From the NCBI GenBank assembly GCA_021296165.1, contig JAGWAW010000083.1, forward strand, positions 1,626 through 8,008: a DNA stretch of 6,383 bases. The letters run 5' to 3'. Of the stretch, positions 1-4,938 are shown one piece after another. The translations under genes were made by a program, and so were the position numbers. The DNA comes from Nitrosopumilaceae archaeon (GTDB lineage Archaea > Thermoproteota > Nitrososphaeria > Nitrososphaerales > Nitrosopumilaceae). The notes under the pieces were generated by a model that saw only the letters and a list, made by a program, of their open reading frames with translations, ran no database searches and was not told the origin of the DNA. The first letter of the stretch is position 1; each line of letters begins with the position of its first letter.

Positions 1-76
1 CTGTCATGTTTCGGCTGGCCTCCTACTGCTAAAGTGTGCATCGCTGATCGGTCTCCCTCTAGCGGGGTCCCCACCA

Positions 77-523
77 ATGGAGGTGAAAGCAAAATCAATA
101 GTTTAAGCACATTCATAGGCATCGACATAGGGGAACGAACGTGCGTCGCATGCATCATGGACGACGACGGCAACATACTGGAACGCACCAAATACCCCAA
201 CAAGAGGGCCACCGCCAGCGCGTTCACCAAGTACGCCGCAGCCAAATACAATGGCTGCACCGCCGTCTTCGAGGCCACGGGAAACTACGGCTTCAAGACG
301 CAGCTGGCGCTGGAGGGGCACCACATCCCATACAAGATAGCCAAACCCCCTCCGGCTCAAGCTGGCGCAGTCCGGCCCCAAGACCGACAAGATAGACGCC
401 GAAAGACTCGCAAACAAGCTCCGCATGGACGACATACCGGAGTCGTACGCGTATCCCCCCGAGGACAGGCGCATACTGGACATACTGCACGACCGGATAA
501 ACCAAGTCAAGACCAGAACCAAG
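77..523 (+). pseudogene. IS110-family transposase remnant (N-terminal DEDD domain, frameshifted and truncated)
   Basis: The conceptual product is the RuvC-like N-terminal domain of an IS110-family DEDD transposase. Frame 1 (to about 345) gives FIGIDIG with the first Asp at 124-126, and VFEATGNY with the Glu at 271-273. Frame 2 (from about 347) gives LRLKLAQSGPKTDKIDAERL, with the two Asp codons at 386 and 395, then a helical stretch ending near INQVKTRTKA. Together these supply D, E and DxxD. The frame changes at a run of five C (346-350). Removing one C restores IAKPLRLK, so a single-base insertion is the simplest reading. Similarity stops around 523 and the reading frame runs into unrelated sequence to a TAG at 629. 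The C-terminal Tnp_20 domain with its catalytic Ser is absent. The start is also damaged: the strong Shine-Dalgarno at 79-86 is followed in frame 1 by ATC, not a start codon, and the ATG at 77 is in frame 2 and stops at 104. Family assignment is confident; the product is surely inactive. Confidence 0.86.
79..86 (+). promoter_or_regulatory. Shine-Dalgarno sequence of the decayed transposase
   Basis: GGAGGTGA is a perfect complement to the conserved 3' end of archaeal 16S rRNA. Seven bases downstream, at 94-96, the transposase frame has ATC where a start codon would be expected. This suggests that ATC derives from a lost ATG, or that a base was deleted after the ATG at 77. The chromosomal genes in this window lack such a site, which fits a translation signal brought in with the insertion element. 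Confidence 0.6.
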
Positions 524-733
524 GCGGGTTATCTTGCCCATGTTGTATTGTATGTGTGTGGTAGATATATGACCGTACTGGTCGGGTGCAGTGCGGGGCT
601 TTTGCCATGTAGTGCTGGCGTGTTGTATTAGGAAGAATTACGCATAAGGTCTACTGTCTTGCGACATAATTGTCGCCGTAGATGCTGTCAGGTCCTTGTC
701 TCCCACGAAGATGAAGCAGGCGCGTCCGAATCG
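524..733. other. Non-coding, lower-GC stretch between the IS remnant and the next gene
   Basis: After the transposase similarity ends, composition shifts to T- and G-rich sequence (for example 541-575) unlike the GC-rich genes downstream. I see no convincing protein, tRNA or rRNA here. The frame-2 extension of the transposase to 631 looks like read-through into unrelated DNA. The stretch holds a 9-base direct repeat TGTTGTATT at 541-549 and 621-629, 80 bases apart, and a short hairpin at 661-676. It could be old insertion-element flank, degraded chromosomal DNA, or the upstream region of the gene at 764. Confidence 0.5.
661..676. repeat. Small inverted repeat GCGACA-TAAT-TGTCGC
   Basis: Two perfect 6-base arms (661-666 and 671-676) flank a 4-base TAAT loop. 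It lies about 60 bases upstream of the TATA box of the gene at 764. It could be a hairpin, a protein-binding site or chance; nothing else in the window matches it. Confidence 0.4.
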
Positions 734-742
734 CTTTATATC
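734..742 (+). promoter_or_regulatory. Archaeal TATA box for the HsdR_N-like gene
   Basis: CTTTATATC closely fits the archaeal TATA consensus. Its centre (about 738) is 26 bases before the ATG at 764, the usual TATA-to-transcription-start distance. This predicts a leaderless transcript beginning at the ATG, and it is the main reason for choosing that start over upstream in-frame codons. Confidence 0.65.
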
Positions 743-763
743 GCGGGCGCGTACGCACACAGG

Positions 764-1615
764 ATGGAGAGTCTGGCGGTTCTGGTGGAGAGTCTGGCAG
801 AGCGCATACGAAAGTACAAGGGCCGGATGAGGAAGAACGAGCGGCTGGTCGGGCACGCGCTGGTGAATCCGGTGCTGCGGGAGCTGGGCTGGGACCCCGA
901 GGACCCCAAACTGGTGGAGGCCGGGTACAGGTTCCGCGATGGCTCGGTGGACTATGCGCTGCTTCAGGACAAAAAGCCCATCGCGGCGGTGCGGACCGTT
1001 AGGCTGGGCGGGCCGCTGAGGCAGTCCTTGGACGATCTGGCGGTCTACAAGGTGCGGTACCATATCGCGACCGACGGCCGGCTGTGGCTCGTACGCCGAA
1101 CTAACGACCAGGCACCGGAGTCCGGCCCGGTAGAGTTTGACCTGACCGGAAATCCCACACTCGAATGCCCCAAGATGGAGGTTATGTGGCGCCGCAGCAT
1201 GTCCAAACCATCCAAGAAGGCCGGGTCCCGGCAGCCTGGGCGGTCCGGCCCGGCCAGCGATCTCGTACCGCTGCCGGATCTGGTCCCCGGGCAGGTGCCG
1301 ACGGAGCTGGTATTCCCCGATGGAGCATCGCGCCGGGTCGGGAGCGGCAAGTCCATGATGGTCGAGGTGGCGCGATGGCTGCTGGACGGCGGACACCTGT
1401 CCGATGCTGACTGCCCCATAGTGCTCTCCGAGAAGCGCCACCTGCTGGCCAGGGAGCCGGTCCATCCCACCGGGAAGAGATTCATCAGCGGCAAGCGCGT
1501 GGGGGACTTGCACCTGGAGACCAACTTCAACTCTAGGCGCATCCTGGAGAGCATAGGGGTGCTGATATCCCGCGCCGGCCTGGACGCGGGCGACTTTTCT
1601 GCGAGGCGCCCCTAG
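764..1615 (+). CDS. HsdR_N-like protein with degenerate PD-(D/E)XK nuclease active site
   Basis: A 283-residue protein resembling the N-terminal domain of type I restriction R subunits (HsdR_N family), which also occurs as small stand-alone archaeal proteins. A coiled helix at 1-28 leads into NERLVGHALVNPVLRELGWD (25-44), then SVDYALL with the presumed metal-binding Asp63, then KPIAAVRTVRLGGPL (71-85). In the family this last strand usually reads close to xEAK; here the Glu position is Arg77 and the Lys position is Val79, so nuclease activity is unlikely. ATDGRLWLV (102-110) matches the family strand after the active site. Residues 145-180 are basic and Pro/Gly-rich, probably a linker. The C-terminal part (183-280, with LETNFNSRRIL at 251-261) looks like the second conserved region of such proteins. 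The start at 764 fits the TATA spacing; the 35 codons upstream of it in the same frame look non-coding. No methylase (HsdM) or specificity (HsdS) gene is adjacent. The fold is fairly sure; the role is unknown, perhaps DNA binding. Confidence 0.75.
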   Translation: MESLAVLVESLAERIRKYKGRMRKNERLVGHALVNPVLRELGWDPEDPKLVEAGYRFRDGSVDYALLQDKKPIAAVRTVRLGGPLRQSLDDLAVYKVRYHIATDGRLWLVRRTNDQAPESGPVEFDLTGNPTLECPKMEVMWRRSMSKPSKKAGSRQPGRSGPASDLVPLPDLVPGQVPTELVFPDGASRRVGSGKSMMVEVARWLLDGGHLSDADCPIVLSEKRHLLAREPVHPTGKRFISGKRVGDLHLETNFNSRRILESIGVLISRAGLDAGDFSARRP

Positions 1616-2755
1616 TCAGGCGCCCGGCCGCCTTGCGCGCCCCAAGAGGCGGCGCATCTCGCTGGCCGTTATCGCCCCGGCCATCTTGGCGGCCCCCCGC
1701 ATGCCCAGCAGGGACAGTATCGAGCCCGCATGAAAGTCAAAGTCCCCCACGCTGGCGGCGCGGACATCCTGGGGCCGTATGGACTCTACCATGCCGTCTA
1801 TGGCCCCGTTGTCCAGCCTCTCCAGTATCCGACGGGCCGCCCTCTGGGCTTCAAACTCCCGGCCGAATATGTCCATCCACGTCGGCCGGTAGTCCAGATC
1901 CGCTGCCTCCCCGGTCTCCAGATACTTGGACACGGCCCGGCCCGCCAGCATGCCCCCCGTACCGCTGGAGTATATGCCGCCGCCGGTGGTGGGCTTGGAC
2001 TGTCCGGCGGCGTCCCCGGCCACCACTACATTACCCTGGACGAACCGCCCTATGGGGCCTCCGACCCATATGGGGGCGGCAATCTTGCGGAGGACGGATC
2101 CGCCGCCCAGCCGGGACAGCAGGCCCTCCATCTCCGCTTGGGCGTTTATGCGGCGGCCGGCCACGCCAACCTTTCCCCTCCCGGCCCCGGAGGGTATCAC
2201 CCATGCGAAGAAGCCGGGGTACTTGGCCTGGTCCAGCATGACCACGACCCGGCCGCGCCTTATCCAGGCGGCCTGCACCTCGTACTGGGCGGACACCAGC
2301 ATGTCGGGGCCCGGCGCCAGCGCGGCGGCTCCCCGCGCGTCCACTATGACTCTGCAGGGTATGTCGCCCATGCTGGTCCGGGCGCCCCCCTCATGCGCGC
2401 CCCGGAACGTGGCACCCACGCGTACGGTGGCCCCAACCCTCTGGGCCTGGGCCGCCGCGTACTTGTCCAGCGCCCTCCGGTCCACCTCCAGTACGCCGCC
2501 GGACTTCACGGTTACGGAGCGGCCGCCGGGGGCAACCAGCACCGCGGAGGTTACCGCGTTCCCGGCCATGTCCACCGACGGGACTATGCCCAGCCTCTCC
2601 AGCGCCCTCCTGCTCAGCATGCCGCCGCAGTGCTGCGGCGTCCCTATCTCGTGGTCCTGCTCCAGCACCAGCACGGAGTGCCCCGCGGCGGCTATCTCCC
2701 GGGCGCAGAGGAGTCCCGCGATGCTTCCGCCGGCCACCACCACATCATATTCCAT
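1616..2755 (-). CDS. Geranylgeranyl reductase-family FAD-dependent oxidoreductase
   Basis: A 379-residue flavoprotein of the geranylgeranyl reductase family, which saturates double bonds in isoprenoid chains of membrane lipids or quinones. An N-terminal Rossmann motif, DVVVAGGSIAG (4-14), binds the FAD ADP moiety, and Glu32 at the end of strand 2 suits ribose binding. QHCGGMLSRRALERLG (41-56) is the family's Cys-Gly-Gly segment (Cys43). Residues 91-98 (VDRRALDK) match the conserved D-R segment. YPGFFAWVIPSG (179-190) occupies the place of the substrate-pocket YxWxFP motif but is altered. GDAAGQSKPTTGGG (247-260) is the second FAD signature. Length is typical. The ATG is placed just before the Rossmann strand and lies 25-26 bases from a TATA element, so the transcript is probably leaderless. 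It converges on the gene ending at 1615 with no spacer and diverges from pth2. Substrate (archaeal lipid, menaquinone or other) cannot be told from sequence. Confidence 0.88.
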   Translation of the reverse strand: MEYDVVVAGGSIAGLLCAREIAAAGHSVLVLEQDHEIGTPQHCGGMLSRRALERLGIVPSVDMAGNAVTSAVLVAPGGRSVTVKSGGVLEVDRRALDKYAAAQAQRVGATVRVGATFRGAHEGGARTSMGDIPCRVIVDARGAAALAPGPDMLVSAQYEVQAAWIRRGRVVVMLDQAKYPGFFAWVIPSGAGRGKVGVAGRRINAQAEMEGLLSRLGGGSVLRKIAAPIWVGGPIGRFVQGNVVVAGDAAGQSKPTTGGGIYSSGTGGMLAGRAVSKYLETGEAADLDYRPTWMDIFGREFEAQRAARRILERLDNGAIDGMVESIRPQDVRAASVGDFDFHAGSILSLLGMRGAAKMAGAITASEMRRLLGRARRPGA

Positions 2756-2775
2756 ACCGCAGCTGCATACAGCAA

Positions 2776-2785
2776 TGATTTATCA
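2776..2785. promoter_or_regulatory. Shared symmetric TATA element for the reductase gene and pth2
   Basis: TGATTTATCA consists of inverted TGAT/ATCA arms around TT, and is the main AT-rich block in the 53-base gap between the divergent starts. Its centre is 25.5 bases from the reductase ATG (2755, minus strand) and 28.5 bases from the pth2 ATG (2809). Both distances suit archaeal TATA-to-start spacing, so one element may serve both directions and give two leaderless transcripts. This rests on spacing and sequence only. Confidence 0.55.
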
Positions 2786-2808
2786 TGGTATCGGGGAGTG
2801 GATGGGCG

Positions 2809-3162
2809 ATGTCGGCGATAAAGCAGGTGATAGCCGTCCGGACGGACATCAAGATGGGGCGGGGCAAGACCGCCGCCCAGGTGGGGCACGCCTGCGTGCT
2901 GGCCGCCGAGGCGGCGCGGGTATCGCACCCGGACTGGTGGAACGAGTGGTGGGACACCCAGGAGAAGGTGGTGGTCCGGGTGCCTGGGTACGGGGATCTG
3001 GAGGAGATAAGGCGGGAGGCGGCGCGGGCGGGCCTGCCATACCATATGGTGCGGGACGCCGGCCATACCCAACTGACTCCGGGCACCGCCACATGCGTCT
3101 CGGTGGGCCCGGCCCCCGAACACCTGATAGACCGCATAACCGGGGGCCTCTCCCTGCTGTAG
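2809..3162 (+). CDS. pth2: Peptidyl-tRNA hydrolase, Pth2 type
   Basis: A 117-residue enzyme of the archaeal/eukaryotic Pth2 family, which cleaves the ester bond of peptidyl-tRNAs dropped from ribosomes and so recycles tRNA in the cytoplasm. The N-terminal strand KQVIAVRTDIKMGRGKTAAQ (5-24) carries the family's R-T-D and MxxGK signature, including Lys20. It is followed by the conserved His27 in QVGHA. VRDAGHTQLTPGT (81-93) is the second signature, with Asp83, Thr87 and the P-G-T turn. Family members are usually about 115-120 residues, as here. A start eight codons earlier (2785) is possible, but that ATG overlaps the TATA element; 2809 lies 28 bases downstream of it and gives a standard N-terminus. 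There is no Shine-Dalgarno. A 7-base inverted repeat (3142-3148 with 3175-3181) straddles the stop codon, but no T-tract follows, so it cannot be called a terminator. Confidence 0.95.
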   Translation: MSAIKQVIAVRTDIKMGRGKTAAQVGHACVLAAEAARVSHPDWWNEWWDTQEKVVVRVPGYGDLEEIRREAARAGLPYHMVRDAGHTQLTPGTATCVSVGPAPEHLIDRITGGLSLL

Positions 3163-3192
3163 GGCCGGCTGGGTGGCCCCCTTACCGGAACG

Positions 3193-3278
3193 GGCGCCGC
3201 CCCCGCCGGCCGAAACGGAGGAGGGTGCCGCCAGTACGCTTCCAAGCCGGCCCGGAATTCGCCCTTGGGGGCGGCGCC
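3193..3278. repeat. Perfect 12-bp inverted repeat in the GC-rich intergenic region
   Basis: GGCGCCGCCCCC (3193-3204) is exactly complementary to GGGGGCGGCGCC (3267-3278), separated by 62 bases. A nested pair, GCCGGC (3205-3210) with GCCGGC (3246-3251), could extend the structure inside. It lies in the 180-base gap between pth2 and the propeller gene and ends 33 bases before the next TATA box. It might be an RNA structure at the end of the pth2 transcript, a protein-binding element, or partly a by-product of extreme GC content. Confidence 0.5.
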
Positions 3279-3311
3279 GTGGGGCGTTGATACCGGCCTG
3301 GTCCCACTAGA

Positions 3312-3319
3312 GATATAAT
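3312..3319 (+). promoter_or_regulatory. TATA box for the beta-propeller gene
   Basis: GATATAAT stands out in GC-rich surroundings and is centred about 27 bases before the GTG at 3343. That predicts a leaderless transcript starting at a GTG codon. The ATG at 3318 lies inside the box and in another frame, so it is not the start. The promoter may also drive truD, which overlaps the end of the propeller gene. Confidence 0.65.
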
Positions 3320-3342
3320 GCCACACGCGCGCCCCTACCGCC

Positions 3343-4938
3343 GTGAGGAACCGCCCCTCCCGCACCGGGAACCAGAAGAAGCTGGGAATCATAGTGGCCG
3401 CCTTCTTTGGGTTCATACTGCTGACATCCACCGTACTGATCGCCATACCCAGCATACTCCCCCAAGGCTCCCAAATGGTAACCGATCCCGAGGCGATGAC
3501 CATAACGGGCACGCCTCAGGACAACTATCCTGACGCGAACCGGCCACAGTTCTGCGGCATCGGCCAGCCCCAGTCCAACGCCTACATAACAGAGTACCGC
3601 ATCCCCACGCTGTGCTCGCAGCCGCTGGCCGTGGAGGTTACGCCCGACGGGCGGGTCTGGTTCGCCCAGTCCAACACGGGCAACCTGGCCGTCTTTGATC
3701 CCTTCACCGAGGAGATCACCGAGTTTGAGAACCCGTTCTGGGACGACTCCCAGACGTCCATGATGTGGGGCATGGACTATGAGGGCGGGTACCTGTGGTA
3801 CACCGACGAGGCTAACGACTCGGTGTGGAGGTTTGACACAACTGCCGCCACGTACCGGCAGTTCCAGCTCCCCGAGTCCGGCGAAGCGTTCCCACAACTA
3901 CTGGAGGTGCAGGGCACCGACATCATATTGAACGACCTTCTGGGCAACTCGCTGGTGGTGTTGGATGCCTCAGACGTTGAGGGGGGGCTGACATACTATG
4001 CAGTGCCCTCCAACGTCACCGATGCGGTGACGGCAGGCTTCGCGCTGGACACAGACGGCTCCGTATGGTACACCACTTGGGTCCCCCAGGGCGGGGGGAT
4101 ACTGGTGAACGTTGATCCGAACCTCATAAAGATGGTCTCCGACAGCGATCCGGCGATAACCACGCTGCCCCCCGCGCTGCGCACACCCAACGGCGCCACC
4201 GTGGACCATTCCGGGAAGGTGTGGCTGGCCGACACCAGCAGCTCGTACTTTTTCGCGTACGACCCGGCCACCGACTCCTTCTCCACCTATATCACCAACG
4301 TCCCGGACGTCTTCACGTACGGGAACGTCTCGGGGATGGTGCAGACGCCCATATCGCGGCCCTACTGGATGACTACCACCGATGCGGGACAGATAGTCTT
4401 CAACGAGCAGACGGCCAACCGCATAGGGGTGATGGATCCTGCCACCGAGACCTTGGTGGAGTATGCCATTCCTTCCAAGAACCCATTCTGGGCGGACTGC
4501 GGCGGCAGCATGGCCTGCGGTATATCCCAGGCGCTGGCGTTTGACGTCTCCGGCGACAAGGTGTGGTTTACAGAGTGGGTCGAGAACAACATAGGAGTGG
4601 TGGACATGTCCAAGCCCCTTCCATTCGATATAATCCCCAGCACCCAGAGGCTGGTCTTGACTCCCGGCGAGTCAAGGACAGTCTCTTACATGGTGGTGGC
4701 CAACACCGACAGCCCCATGGGCGTGGAGCCGGTGTACTCCCACACGCACACGTTCCTGTACCCGATTCCACACATCCCGCCACAGATCAGCATACTGGAG
4801 GGCGCCATGGAGATGTCGGTGGACATGGTCGCCGACCCGAACTCGATCCCCGGTGAGTACAAGATACTTTTGGGCGCCGAGAGCGGATCCGTCTCCGTCT
4901 CCAAGTTCGTGACAGTCCAGATACTGCCCGGTCCATGA
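3343..4938 (+). CDS. Membrane-anchored extracytoplasmic beta-propeller, streptogramin lyase (Vgb)-like
   Basis: A 531-residue protein with a basic N-terminus (RNRPSRTGNQKK) and one hydrophobic segment (14-35). This fits a signal anchor that places the rest outside the membrane. Residues 80-430 form repeated blades of the Vgb/COG4257 type: VWFAQSNTGNLAVFDP (105-120), LWYTDEANDSVWRFD (151-165), VWYTTW (241-246), VWLADTSSSYFFAYDP (293-308), NRIGVMDPATETLVEYAIP (359-377) and VWFTEWVENNIGVVD (407-421). About 100 residues follow that look like an Ig/NEW3-type beta domain, with a His cluster at 467, 469 and 477. Cys71/91 and Cys386/392 could form disulfides. Such proteins are often labelled virginiamycin B lyase, but I cannot confirm the lyase catalytic residues; His is nearly absent from the blades, so antibiotic breakdown should not be assumed. 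The GTG start is set by the TATA spacing and the N-terminal anchor. The gene overlaps truD by four bases. Confidence 0.85.
   Translation: MRNRPSRTGNQKKLGIIVAAFFGFILLTSTVLIAIPSILPQGSQMVTDPEAMTITGTPQDNYPDANRPQFCGIGQPQSNAYITEYRIPTLCSQPLAVEVTPDGRVWFAQSNTGNLAVFDPFTEEITEFENPFWDDSQTSMMWGMDYEGGYLWYTDEANDSVWRFDTTAATYRQFQLPESGEAFPQLLEVQGTDIILNDLLGNSLVVLDASDVEGGLTYYAVPSNVTDAVTAGFALDTDGSVWYTTWVPQGGGILVNVDPNLIKMVSDSDPAITTLPPALRTPNGATVDHSGKVWLADTSSSYFFAYDPATDSFSTYITNVPDVFTYGNVSGMVQTPISRPYWMTTTDAGQIVFNEQTANRIGVMDPATETLVEYAIPSKNPFWADCGGSMACGISQALAFDVSGDKVWFTEWVENNIGVVDMSKPLPFDIIPSTQRLVLTPGESRTVSYMVVANTDSPMGVEPVYSHTHTFLYPIPHIPPQISILEGAMEMSVDMVADPNSIPGEYKILLGAESGSVSVSKFVTVQILPGP

Noticed and set aside
343..351. 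AAACCCCCT as a programmed frameshift site in the transposase.
   Set aside because: IS110 transposases are normally made from one continuous frame, and this copy is also truncated and lacks a proper start, so a mutation in a homopolymer explains it better.
1340..1355. GSGKS in the HsdR_N-like protein (residues 193-197), suggesting a Walker A ATP site.
   Set aside because: The required Gly five residues before the GK is Arg190, no Walker B follows, and the position aligns with a helix of the family's C-terminal region, not a P-loop.
638..1513. A long open frame on the minus strand opposite the HsdR_N-like gene, ending GRACFIFVGDKDLTASTATI.
   Set aside because: It is low-complexity Pro/Gln/His-rich over most of its length, typical of a GC-rich antisense shadow, and the plus-strand frame has family motifs and a promoter.
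2785..2808. Upstream ATG (2785) as the pth2 start, adding eight residues.
   Set aside because: The codon overlaps the TATA element, and the extra residues are not part of the usual Pth2 N-terminus; 2809 fits both promoter spacing and family length.
3142..3181. GGGGGCC/GGCCCCC inverted repeat around the pth2 stop as an intrinsic terminator.
   Set aside because: There is no T-rich tract after it, which archaeal termination normally needs; the repeat may simply reflect GC content.
3254..3266. GGAATTCGCCCTT matches, from memory, the insertion-site border of common TA-cloning vectors, and CCGCCAGT occurs 19 bases before it, as in some of those vectors.
   Set aside because: The bases between differ from the vector and the flanks are ordinary GC-rich genomic-looking sequence that does not continue into vector. 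Chance similarity is more likely, though read support at this spot would settle it.
1926..3290. A 454-codon plus-strand open frame covering the reductase and pth2.
   Set aside because: The translation is Pro/Arg/Thr-rich with no recognisable domain and is antisense to a clear flavoprotein, then out of frame with pth2.
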